DNA of 64,000 nt from Sphagnum magellanicum (Eukaryota > Streptophyta > Sphagnopsida > Sphagnales > Sphagnaceae). How positions within the stretch are numbered: the stretch's first letter is position 1; each line of letters opens with the position of its first letter. Location: positions 13,789,061 to 13,853,060 of the forward strand of contig CM038912.1 of the NCBI GenBank assembly GCA_021904315.1, read 5' to 3'. The notes beneath the pieces were generated by a model. That model was given only the letters and a program-made list of their open reading frames with translations. It made no database searches and was not told the origin of the DNA. Positions 24,078 through 35,379 of the stretch are shown piece by piece. A program made the translations under genes and the position numbers.

Positions 24078-27000
24078 TCACATCCACTGAGAGGTGTGCA
24101 GCCCAATGCTGCTACCTTCTGCCTCAACTTGACTTTGCTCAGACATTTGTCCACTGGACCTCCGAGGGAATGTTTCTGAAAACAGCCTATTTCATGTACA
24201 TAACATATCAAACACAGGAAGGCTCCAAAGTCAATACATTGATACCTCTATCAACCAATCAAGATCTTCAGACTACTGTTTGTAACATGCTGACGACCAG
24301 AACAGATTCATCGTTTACAACAGTGTTCCTCAGGCACTACAGACAAACCAAAGTCTCAGCTGCATACTCTTCAACAACAGCGGTTAATTCCAACACCATG
24401 ATGGACTTTGTTTGCATTGAATGCAGAAACATACCCCAAATGTAGTGAAGTCTGTGAATTCTGTGGATCCTGCAAGTTTGGATGGGTGGGGTACACTGTT
24501 GGTGTTTGTGAGCTCCCTCCGGGCTCACGAGATGCCAATGTGGTAATTTGCCCTTGACCCACCAAGGGAAGAGCCCTGGCTACAGCTTCTGCCATTCCAC
24601 TGGCATCTGCAAGCTATGAACATACACAGACTGAGTTACAGATAAGAAGGTGAGTAACACAAAGGGCATCCACACAGGAAACTAACTGTATACTCCAGCA
24701 CAACCTAACCATGAACTGGACAGTACAGAAACTAGAACTAAAACATATAAGAACCCATCAAAACCAGAGTTTCCTTCATGGATTGAACAGCTATATTGAG
24801 TTAGGAAAGATGGGCACATCAAGGGAATTGAGGTGAAAAAATTCAGTAGTTTTAAGGATGAATGACTACTTCATGTTCCTGCTGCAATTCTAATGCCTTC
24901 TGGCGCTGTTCTTGATTTACCTGCTGCAATTCTAATGCCTTTTGACGCAGATCTTCATTTACCTGCTGCAAGTCATGTTCCTGCAAAACAAGCACTGATT
25001 CATCTGATCTGCCCATTCTAAATGGAGAAAAGAATGCTGAAAGAAATATTAGAACAGTTCTTCATAACTTAGGGTTGAACACATGAATCAGCAACAGATA
25101 ACCCACTGGTCCAAACAGGTGCACTCCTTGGTCTTTCCTGGAGAGAACTGATTTCGATGAAAAGCACATTGATGCACATTCCTAATAGATAGTCTCAATC
25201 AGAAGCTCAATGAGAGACAAATACCTTCCTCCGAAGATTGTCAATCTCTTCAAGCAGGAGCTGATTCTGAAATAGGCCACCCCAGAGAAATGCCAAGGTG
25301 AGCTTCCATGTATTGAAGGTAATGAGGAAACTATATCTATGAGATTGTAAAGAAAACTCCACAGTAAAACATTGAAGATAAATGTTGTATCAGTTCCAGA
25401 AAATCCAAAACTAATGCAACAAGAATGAGTTGCAGTCATAACCTTATGAGTGTCACTCACAAGGAATCAGACTGTCACCCTGATCCAGAACAGTGGTGAC
25501 TGGCTGCCATCACTCCCCTCTAACATTATCAGCTCCTGATGGTACATATAGATAAGGACATAACCAGATAAACGGAAAAAAAATATTGCATTGGTCCAGG
25601 TAACACCAAAACCAAATACAACAGAACAGCTTGTCGGATCCACTTTTGCAACTCTTGAAAAAAGTATGGCCGAGACAAGCGACTATTAGTGAACTGACTT
25701 CATCAGCTCTGGATGTAGACAAATGCATAATTACAGCTCAATTGCTGGGGCATTTAACATTGATATAAGCATTCACTATGGAGTTTTACTTTCACATGTT
25801 CAGATGTAGCATTGAAACTTAGATTTCAGCTAGCATTCAAGAGAAGATCCAATGAAAAGTCTCAAGGTGGTCTGTGAAAAATTTACGGCTTTGGGCCTTC
25901 AGCCACCTCAATGTGTGTCTTCAAGAACACCATTGTCCACTCCTTGCACACTGACAATGCAGTAAGGGCAAATCTAATCATGTGAATACAGATGCATAGA
26001 ACACAACATGTATAAGATAACAAGAGTCCCATTGCATTGTTCCACATAAGAAACAAAATACAATTGAACAGATTGTGGTCTTAACTCTTGTCTTTATTAA
26101 CTGTCAGACATTCACCTTTGTCATGTATATTAGCAGGACAAGTTACCACTGATTTCATCAGTGATGGAAAGTGCATGTAGACAGAGATAAAAGTGACACA
26201 GCATAGCATTCTATATCTTCATAAATTGTGAAAATTGTTGATACTTAAATACCTTTAACTCAACCTGGAATGAACTGGGGGATGGCCTAATAATGAGGTT
26301 ATATAAATAGTTCAGATTTGACAACATAATTGCAACCCATCAGCCAGCATCAAAAAGATGAAACCCCCACCACCCTAAAGAAAAGAGAAAACAGGACCAC
26401 ATGACAGAATTGAGGAGCTGTTTGAACAAGAGTGAAGATCATATGCACTTTCAGGGACCTTCCACAGCAACATCTGTGGGACCATCACTCTCCATTGCCT
26501 TCATCAGCACTGGAGAGTAGAGGTAGATGAATACAAAATAACAAGTTGAATTGCCTGGTCATACCATTACCAGAATATCTGTGTACTATGTTGCAGTGAC
26601 CTTTGTGGAAGTAGTGGAAAAGTCAGCCATGACATCAGCTAGCACTGACAAGAAGCTAGCAAGAATAATCAAATCTCTTCCCAGTCAAACTATGACCTGT
26701 CTGTGTAGTCAACATTCATCTCACTCAATGCAAACATCTGAACAAAAGAGATCAGAGTGGTCTGCAAAAATACTTGTGACTGGGGCCTCCTGCCACCACA
26801 ATAGAAAATTTCAACATATCTATCAGATTCCAGAGAAGACAACAACACTTTTGAAGGCAAAACCATTCTGTCAGTTCCAGCAAAACCACAACTAACTCTG
26901 ACAAGATACAATGCTGTCATAACCTTATGACTGTTACTCACAAAGTGTGAGACCATCACCCTCATCATGATCGTGAATAGCAGTGACGAGCTGCAATGAC

Positions 27001-28648
27001 TCCCTACTGACTTCATCAGCTGTCAACAGTGGGCATAGAAAATAATAATCTGCCCAGATTTTGGGGCAAACCATTATACAAACATCTGTGCCCTGAGTTC
27101 CTGCTGCATTTCTGGAAGCAACAGGAAGACTCCATCATCATGTTGACTAGCACTCAAGAGGCATAGCTAATATCTTCAAAAAATCTTCACTCGAGCTGAA
27201 ACAAGCTTGTGAGGTTTCAACACTGGACCCACTTTGCACATGCATAACAACATGCAACGACCATTCGCATGGGAAAGGAAAACAGAGAAGGAGAGAGGAG
27301 AAATATTTTTGAGCTGGTGACACTCCTGTTTCTCTATGCTGCTCCCACTCTCTTTTCACTACATAGAGTTCATCTGGCCTTCTTCGCTTTTAGTAACGAC
27401 CTGGCACTTGCCTTCCTTGCGCGAATGCGAGAGACTCCCATGTCAAGTTGTTGTTCTAGCAGCAGCAGGTCAGGCACTGTCAACACTGAGAGATTCTCTC
27501 CTAGCATATGCCTGCATGAGGAGGAGAAGCCAGCCAATAAGGTGAAAAAACATATAGATGGAGAGAGCTATCATGACCTAAACCTTGAAACCATAGCAAC
27601 AGTAATTACAAATCCTTTACCTGCCCACCAAATCCCCAGTTCCTCAAAGCATCCAGGCTTGGCAACATAGAAGAAGATAGAAGGTTCAAGGGTGGGAAAT
27701 TCAGGGTGACCTTCAAGTTCACAATGAGTATTTCTGCCTCAAGGACTCTGCCACACATCTAATCAGCCTGAGGAGTTCATTTGCTAATGTTTCAGAGAAC
27801 ACATCCCTTATCCAACATCCTTGGAATGAAAAAGGTTTGTGATGATGACATAATCCATTCTCTTTGCGCAGCAGTTTGCAGCCTTTTCCTTCCCCCCAAA
27901 AAAAGGCAGAGAGAGATGATACCTCTGTGAGTTTTCCATGTGGTCCAGTTGTTGCCTCAACCTAACAACTTCACGTCCCATGAACTAGCAGATCCACACC
28001 AAAGTTAATGTCCAAAGTGTTTCAGGTTCCATTAACACACTTCTATGCCTCCTGTGATGGTACAGACCCTTGAGAAGACCAAACACATTTCCCCAGAAAT
28101 AACCAGATGAGGTACAATTTCCTGCAAAGATGATAACAATATCAGTGTAGAGCAAAAGAAGCCACAGGTTGGTTCCATCAGAGTGTGTTTTCTTACTTCG
28201 CTGTTATTGCCAGGCTGCTGTGCTCCTTCTGAACTCCTGCTGTATCGTTCAAGGATAGCCTGCATGCTGCACACCATGAATGACCAGGATGGCATGTCAA
28301 ATCACAAGATTGCAGCATCACATTGTAGAAATTTGTGGACAGGGGATCAAACCTCAAGATGCTAGCTTCCATAGCAATCGCCACCTGGAGTAAAGAGCAC
28401 ATGAACATTATATATATATAGAGTGCAAATGACCACCTCAGAACCCTAAAACCCTAATACAAAACCCTAAACTTCTTCCAGTCCCTCAGATAGGGTAGCA
28501 AGCAGGAAAATTACAAACTTCACTGAGGAATTCAGCAGAGATGTCCTTCTTAACCCCCTGATTTCCTCTGATTTTTTTATGTGCTGAAAAAGGGAAGCTG
28601 CTAGGTATAATCTTCTTCTTCCTTCTTCCTCATCTTGATATTGAAGCT

Positions 28649-28692
<44 letters not shown>

Positions 28693-28956
28693 GTAGCAAA
28701 GAAGCAAAGGGGAAATTCAAAGGGATGGCATGTCTTCTTCTTTCCTTCTTTATTTCTTCCTTGCTGCGTACCTGCCTGCGCTGGCGAACTCGAACAGCTT
28801 CCCTGTGCTGGAGAAGATTATGAGCGCCACCTCTGCATCACACAGCACCGCAAGCTCGTGTGCCTTCTTCAATAGACCACCGCGGCGCTTGGAGAATGTG
28901 ACTTGCCTGCTGGTGGGATTCTCAATCCTCTTGATCTCTATCTTCCCCCGCCCCAT
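24078..28956 (-). CDS. MIKC-type MADS-box transcription factor
   Basis: A nuclear DNA-binding regulator of development that recognises CArG boxes as dimers or tetramers. Eight exons: 28772-28956 (MADS domain, residues 1-61, [20 protein letters not shown] start), 28197-28266 (I region, [14 protein letters not shown]), 27923-27984 (K1, [18 protein letters not shown]), 27412-27511 ([21 protein letters not shown]), 25225-25266 ([14 protein letters not shown]), 24870-24980 (or shorter), 24435-24613 and 24078-24153 (ending [10 protein letters not shown]). Sizes 185, 62, 100 and 42 bp are the classic MIKC-C pattern; the I exon is 70 instead of about 79 bp. With the longest exon 6 the protein is 274 residues, with the 60-bp form 257. 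Exon 4 ends at a GC donor. The frame is intact, so the gene looks functional. Exons 6-8 are less certain than 1-5. The subfamily was not resolved. Confidence 0.9.
24870..24980 (-). other. MADS exon 6 with 42-bp in-frame tandem duplication and repeated donors
   Basis: The exon starts after an AG acceptor with EHDLQQ. It then carries two copies of a 42-bp unit ([14 protein letters not shown], then [14 protein letters not shown]) and the start of a third (QQEHE). The unit length equals 14 codons. Each full unit contains CAGCAG|GTAAAT, a good 5' splice site in phase 0, so donors lie after 18 and 60 bp. A weaker donor, GAA|GTAGTC, follows at 111 bp. All three keep frame with exon 7 (starting CTTGCAGATGCC at 24613). 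Unspliced read-through meets a stop at 24852-24854. Confidence 0.65.
25386..27150 (-). repeat. Diverged repeat family in MADS intron 4 (at least three copies)
   Basis: MADS intron 4 (25267-27411, 2.1 kb) is mostly made of related blocks. 25386-25545 and 26870-27030 align along their length: both run CAGTTCCAG, CATAACCTTATGA, TCACTCACAA or TTACTCACAA, then a segment ending at ATCAGCT. A partial copy is at 25583-25715, and further fragments lie near 25780-25920, 26150-26180 and 26490-26800. On the minus strand the shared core reads ADEVSRE or ADNVRGE, followed in two copies by a VT..(D).GD.L..CE pattern. Similar cores occur at 31160-31350 and 47340-47430. Confidence 0.6.
28652..28686. repeat. 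(GA)n microsatellite in MADS intron 1
   Basis: About 17 uninterrupted GA units on the plus strand, CT on the transcribed strand, lie 86 bp downstream of the exon 1 donor of the MADS gene. GA/CT tracts are known binding sites of plant BPC (GAGA-binding) proteins, but a regulatory role here is inference. Confidence 0.8.
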
Positions 28957-30356
28957 ATCCTCCTCCTCCTCCTGGCGAAGCGGATCCGTGGTCTCCGTCC
29001 TCCTTCAACAAACGGCAAACCATTACAAACCTTGTGTTACGCTTTCCTGTCTTTCTTCTTCCTCCTGCCTTGCTCCCTCTCTATCTCTCCCACCACCACC
29101 ACAACACCTGCTCTCACACATCCGACCGGCAGCCTGCCTGCCTGCCTGCAAACCCCAAAACCCAGCTGGATGGCCTCCTCCCCTCCCCCCGCCACCCGTC
29201 TTCTCTGATTCTCTATAACCGCCTCATCATCGTGTCACAGCAGCCGCAGCTGTGACCTCATCTTCTTCTTCATCTTCTTGACGACGACGACAATAACAAC
29301 AGATACCATCCTCTACATCCTCCTCCTCTGTTGAGCCTGCTGCTGCGGAAACAGCAGCAGCAAGAAGAAGAAGAAGACCCACAACAGCCAAGGAAGAAGA
29401 AGAAGAATACCGGAAGGAGCTTCTTCCTCTTCAGTCCTCCGAAGTCCATCTTTTCCACTGCAACAACTTTTATATAAATTACAACGTCCGTCTGCCTGCC
29501 TGCCTGCGCATAGCACTGGGTCCAATCTGACAAAGCCATATTGCAGCTGCACCTGCAGCAGACAGAGAACGGGGATCCAATCACATCACACGCCTTTTCT
29601 CTCTCCATTAGATCCAGTCGTACGTACTTTTCTCTTTTGGATTCCCTTTCTTTGTCATTTTTTTTCTTGGGTTTTTTTTTTCTTTTAACGAGGAACAACA
29701 ACAGTAGGAAGCAGCGGCGGCGGCGGCAGAATCTGAAGAAGAATCCAATCTTCGTATGGGAGGATTTTTTTTTTTGGTCTCTGATTGCCTCTTCTTGTTG
29801 TTTCTGCCAGAACAACAAACTGACCAAAAAAAACTGCCGGTCAAATTCATTCCAGTACGGAATTCGTTGTATATATTCTCCTGTTACGGCAACAAAATCG
29901 GATCGTCTGAAACATGGATGAAATTCTGTAACTCTTTGAAGAGCTCTGAATTTAGGATTTAGGGCATCATCATGCCATTTGCATTTCTTTTCTCTCTGCT
30001 CTGCTCTGCACCCCCCCTGCCCACCCCACAGAAGAAGGAAGAACAAGAAGAAATAGATTTTGGCAGCACCCATCACCACCAAGAGGAAGGATTTTGGCAC
30101 CCATCATCAATCAATCACCAAGAGGAATTACTATTTTGGCACCAGAACTAACCTTTTTCCCATAGTCTTGAATCTACAGTTCAGCTGTGCTGCTCAGATT
30201 CTGAGTCTGCACTTCTTTTGCCATGGATTTTACACGAATCAGCAAAATCAGCAACTATAGGCCATCATATGGATTTCCTTGATATAGCAGCAAAATTGTT
30301 TGACAACCTCAGTCCGTCTCCATGCCCAGGGTGAACCCTAAACTCTAAACCCAGAA

Positions 30357-30398
<42 letters not shown>

Positions 30399-30420
30399 GT
30401 TTCTTCAGCAAAGCATAAAA
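28957..30420 (-). promoter_or_regulatory. MADS-box 5' leader and putative promoter
   Basis: The DNA upstream of the MADS start codon is strongly biased, with CT- and CTTCTT-type pyrimidine tracts on the minus strand (28990-29420) and long runs of trinucleotide repeats. A TATATAAA box on the minus strand at 29469-29476 would place transcription start near 29440 and give a leader of about 480 nt. A second GA/CT microsatellite lies at 30361-30393. Telo-box-like AAACCCTAA words occur at about 28450-28475 (inside the gene) and about 30330-30345. The long minus frame through 29270-30100 is low-complexity and is not called as a gene. TATA and start site are predictions. Confidence 0.4.
30361..30393. 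repeat. (GA)n microsatellite upstream of the MADS gene
   Basis: About 16 GA units, matching in length and orientation the one in MADS intron 1, so a GA/CT tract lies on either side of exon 1. Confidence 0.8.
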
Positions 30421-33120
30421 CTGGTTGGGCGATTGGGTTTTAGGGTTTTCCATCAAGTGTGTTGTTTCTTGGCAACCAATTGTGAGCAAGATTGTAATAA
30501 GCCAGAAAATTGAACATTCTGAAGAAAAATAGAAAATGATCTTCATACCACTTTGATGCCTGCACATAGATGTGTAGCATTCAGACCTGAGATCTAGAAA
30601 AGTTTCAGCTAGTCCATCAAGTTTGGAAAAGAAATTTAGCAGAGATGCTTGCATGTACTGGTAGCTGACAAAACTCAGTCCACAGCTGATAAAGCTCCTC
30701 CTGCAGGTTAAAGCAGATTTGGAAATGGCAACTTCAAAGATGGGAAGAAGGAAAAACATGATGACCCATGGATCACTGAATTCATTGCAGTTTACTGCAT
30801 TTTGCATCTACAGACAGTCCTCAGAGGTGACAGGCACACACCAAGATGACAGCAAGAATTTTGCATGATCAAAAAGATCATCACTTGCATGCACTGTAGC
30901 ATCATGCTCTTGCAACTGCTCTCTGGTTGACCACAACTCACCTTCAAGCTCTGTAAAGGGTGGGGCTGCTGCATTCCAATCCAAGGCAAACAAAAAGCAG
31001 CAACTGGTGTGCTGCTATCTCACATTAGCAGCTGTGAAAGCTGTTGCTGCTGATGCACCTATCTATCTGCATTTCACAGCCCCACATAGTTTAGTAAGTA
31101 TTGACAGCATGTAGGGACGTGAATAGGTAGAGTTTACTGCAAAAATTTCAAGTGACTTCATCAACACCTGGAAATGGTTACAGCTCACATGTTCGAGAGT
31201 AACCAGCATATGGAGCTTCTTCTGTTACAAGTCTGGAGGTAAAAGGAAAGACTTGCCCATGATGACTTGACTTGGACCTTCAACAGCAAGATGTATGGCA
31301 TTGAGCAGCTACCCTAACATACCCACTGACTTCATAAGTTCCTGGAAATGGATGGCAAGTTAATGTCAAACAGTGACCAATGTACTGGGTTTCTGTCATA
31401 AGACTGACAGTAACAACAGGAAAACTCAGGAGCCAAGATGGCAGCTGGCTAACTCAAGGAAAAGAATACCCAGAAAACCACAAGTAAAAAGACTAACATA
31501 GAAAGGGAAAAAGGCCAGGAAATAAAAACCCACCCCAACAAGCTCCTCACTTAGGAATGTCAAAACCTTTGAAATGACCATTTTAAAGATTCCAAAAGCA
31601 GAAACTCCAAACAAAAACCTTTCTTTGATAAGCAAAACCTCTGGTTTGTTCAAAAGAAACTTTAAAGCATAGCCCTTATTCTTCAACAGACTACTTAAGC
31701 CTGCTGCCATTTGGGTTTTGAAGAAACTCTTTGGAGTTGCAAAGCCCTAAGAAAACTGTCTATTGACTACTCCAAATTTCGCAGTATCTGAAATACGGGA
31801 ATCCACATGAGGCATATGAATCCTGTTATAATATGCGAATATTATTCTTGTTGAAAACACCTTGTCAAAAAATGTGAATGCTTTAAGCCTTTGGAATCTT
31901 GGGATATATTACCAAATCCAAGAAATTGATAACAATGCCATTAGAAGTCTGATTCAGCTCACAAAAGGATATTTATCTGGCTAAATCATCTTATGGATGA
32001 CCACCATTTGAGCTACATCACAAAATTGGAAAAAAAAAAACCCTGATCCCACCACCAATAGAGTCTTTTCTTCTAGATGGATTAAGTTGGAGAAATCAGG
32101 GATACCAGGAAGAAATATATATATAATCTATGAACCCTCTTTGTTGGCATAACTTCTGAAGGAAAAAATGGCTTCAAAGAGTAATAACTAATAACCCTTG
32201 TTTCTTTGAAAGAATGATGAAACTCAACCATTTGAGCTGCAGCAAAGAACCCTTCTTTGGACCTACAAAGCCTAAAGCCTAAACCTCTAAAACCGACTGC
32301 ATAACAACTCCCAAGTCTAGCTAGATCTGAGACAACGTGTTGATACCTGTGTTAATCATGTGATGATGGTTGTTGACGTTTAAAAACCATTTGTAATTTT
32401 CTGATACCTATTTGTGAAAACCAAAAGAAGGTTCATGCAAGAGGCTAACCTGCTGATGTAGTGAGTACATTCTTGCAGACATGGGTTGTAGCTACTGAAA
32501 CTGTCCCTGAAATTGTGCCAACCTCCAGTAATTTGCTCCCCTGAAAGATTTGTAAACAAGACTCCACTTCACTCTTTGATCTCTGAAGCAGCTGGGTTTA
32601 CCCTTAAGCAATTACCCTATACCTTAAACCATGAACAACAACCGCATCAACAACAATTCCTTCCACAAATTACTGGTGCAGATTGCAAAACCAGAGAAAG
32701 TTGAGAGCAATGCGAACAACAACTGATGGACATAATAAAGCATGGAGAGCTACATATGTAAGTAAAAGCCCAGATGGGTCGGTCCTTCATCCCCAAAACT
32801 AACTTCACAGTTGTGGCCTAACCTAAAAACGTCTCTGTGTTTCATAGACCAATGTCAACCTGACCATCTCCAGCTGCTCCACCTGTTCTGCAGAAAACCC
32901 ATTCATTCTACCCATTTGCAGCCATCTCCTCCCTAGTCAATCTGAACTCTGAGAGCTTTCCCCCAGCACTAACAACCACAATGAAGCTCACAATAATGCC
33001 CAGCAAATCTGCACTTTATATCAAGTTCAAACCAGTGTTCCCCGGGTATCATCAGGTTTGGAACCCGGGTATATTGACTGGTCCTGGTATCAAAGAACCG
33101 ACCAGACTGGATGATTGGAG
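30421..33120. other. No gene seen; diverged repeats
   Basis: No conserved exon was recognised. Two stretches at about 31140-31180 and 31290-31440 carry the same core (GATGAAGTCA- or TATGAAGTCA-type words on the minus strand) as the repeat family in MADS intron 4. A copy of the repeat shared with 17383-17665 follows. Open frames here, such as 31426-31710 minus and 30808-30993 minus, have no family resemblance. Confidence 0.45.
31675..31965. repeat. Dispersed repeat, copy 2 (partner at 17383-17665)
   Basis: The same text in the same order as the copy at 17.4 kb, including AATCCACATGAGGCAT, CCTTTGGAATCTTGGG, ACCAAATCCAAGAAATTG and ATGCCATTAGAAG. The repeat boundaries are not clear, and no terminal repeats or target-site duplication were found. 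Confidence 0.55.
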
Positions 33121-33282
33121 GCAATACCAGCCTCTCTACAGTACCCTAAACCTTAAACCCTGGACACTAGGCAATGCCAGCCTCTCTACAGTACCCTGGA
33201 CACTGGGCAATGCCAGCCTCTCTACAGTACCCTAAACCCTAAACCCTGGACGCTAGGGAATGCCAGCCTCTCTACAGTACTA
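33121..33282 (+). repeat. Four-copy minisatellite with embedded CCCTAAA words
   Basis: The unit begins GCAATGCCAGCCTCTCTACAG and recurs at 33121, 33171, 33207 and 33258. The first and third copies (50 and 51 bp) contain CCCTAAACC(T/C)TAAACCCTGGAC; the second (36 bp) lacks this 14-bp stretch; the fourth is cut short. The copies are nearly identical, so the array is young. The embedded sequence is the plant telomere heptamer. Confidence 0.85.
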
Positions 33283-35379
33283 GCAAAACCAGCTGGTATG
33301 TTCCAGTGTTGTGTGGATATATGGTTTTTTGGATATATCCAAGGTTAAGGATATATAGAAAATTTCAATTTATTTCTCCAGAGAGTAAGGATATATTACC
33401 ATTTTTTTCTCCATTAGGTTAAGGTTTGGGTATATGAAATTCATGGTTTCTGGTAAACAGGTAGGGTAATTCCACCTTCTATCATATACCCATGGTTGGG
33501 GTCAAAAAATAGGTATGTATTGTTTTATTTTAATTAATTAAAAATTTAAAAAATTGTTCATGTAAAATAGTTTTCAAAGGCCCAAATTCAATTGGATGTA
33601 ATGCAAAGGATCAATTACAAGAATGAACTCAACTATCTAATGTTAAACATACACACAAAATGAGAATACCATGAAACCTTTTTAGATAAGATATACATTT
33701 TATGTTCAAGATATCATCACAATGATCATAATATGTTGATTCCACATCTTCCACCTTGAAATTCTAGCAACACAATGCACCCATCTCTTCTTGCATACCT
33801 ATACTCAAAATGCCCTGCTAACCACCCTCAATCCCCATATGGATACACATAATGCCAAAGGAACCCAATTCAAGAAACACTGTTTGAATTTCAATCCCAA
33901 CAACTTTTTCATGAACAAATTCAAATTCCCTTTAACAAACATGAACAATGTATTTAATTACCTTCCCCACAATACCATCATGTCTTAAGGCTTACATTGG
34001 GTTATGGTTTACAACTTAATTATAATAAATTTTGATAAGACAAATTAAACAACAATCTGCCATACCAAATTTGCACTTTACATAATGTAATCTACCATTT
34101 CCTTCACATACCAAATTTGCCTTATCAAATTTGTAAATTAAAAAATCAAAATCAGTTGAATCATGAAGCTCAACATAGTCACCTAGTTGGTCTTCAAATT
34201 CCTCCATTTGCTCCAACAAATTTGCTTCAAGAACCCCAAACTCATAAAGGGATTCAACTAAAAATGATTCACACCCAAAATGTGGATCATTTGGCCAATT
34301 CTTGGAAATCAACACAAGTTGATTTCAGTTTTGGGTTCTAAGTCAACATTTACGTAGCCCTATCAAAATCCTAGCAATGAAGAAAATGTGTTCCGCTTCA
34401 ATTTGATTTCCCACAATATCCAAAATTGACGAACCAAGTATCCAACAACATGAAATTGCACCTCATGAACCTTCCACCACTTTAATGGATCTTCACAAGA
34501 CTTTGCCTCCGATTACAAATTTTGAAAACAAAAAAGTTTTCATTTCATCTATAATCAAATACACAAATAGTTAGATCATTATTCAGTTATTGTTATGTGC
34601 ATCACATATGAATTAGATTATAGATATTATAAATTTGAAGTGAATCGTGATGCAAAAACTACTAATTGTGAATTATAAATGAAAAAACCAAATTTCAAAA
34701 AATAAAAACTTGAAATTTATGAAGAAACTATAAATTAAAATCCAAAAATTAGACATTCTTCGTTTTGAATGCATAAACCAACAATTTGTGAATGTAGAAA
34801 CTTACATGTTCAATGGCAATATCATTTGGAGATAGTCTTGCACCAAACACAACCAACGGTCATTCTTGGGCGACAAATGTTTCTGTTGGCTTTACAAAAG
34901 CATTCACTTTCTAATAAGTTGAACAAAGACGAGGAATTAAGGTTGTAGAATCATACCTCGTTGCTGCAATTGTGGCCATATCTTCTCCCACATAATTGCT
35001 CACAATAGATAAATCCTTGAACATTTTATGTCATGTATTAAAACCAACGTCATGTGTGTTTTTTTTGGATCAAACTCATGCAAACAATCCAAAAATGGAG
35101 CAAGCATGTGATTGACTTTTAATTGTATTCTACTTGCTAACAAAAGCAATTTTGTGTCAAATTGAAATGCAAGGATAAAACTCATTTGGATTTCTAATTG
35201 AAGCCTCTCCTAAATCAATTTGACACAAAGATTGATTATGTTTGCAAGTGCATCACTAAGCAGCTAATAACCACAATGTTGATTGAACACACAATTTGAT
35301 ACAACTAGGGCCAAGGTTATGCAATGACTTCAGCAATTGCCCAAACTTGTGTTATTGGAATTATGCCCTATAAAACCAA
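33283..35379. other. No gene seen; AT-rich
   Basis: A GGATATAT-rich patch at about 33315-33410 is followed by AT-rich DNA. A 99-codon minus frame at 34016-34315 (acidic, QMEEFEDQLGDYVELHD) lies 1.1 kb downstream of the hAT remnant and could be part of the same element, but nothing in it is diagnostic. Confidence 0.4.

Noticed and set aside
28441-28475. AAACCCTAA words on the plus strand
   Set aside because: Too short for a telomeric array. They resemble telo-boxes but fall inside MADS intron 1, so no separate feature was made.
28730-29218. 162-codon plus-strand frame over the MADS start
   Set aside because: It is antisense to the MADS domain exon, whose protein is unmistakable. The frame is a shadow plus a Ser/Pro-rich tail.
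29270-30100. 276-codon open frame on the minus strand upstream of the MADS gene
   Set aside because: The translation is dominated by runs of Phe, Leu, Lys, Ser and Cys from CTT/AAG repeats and shows no domain. It lies in the predicted promoter and leader.
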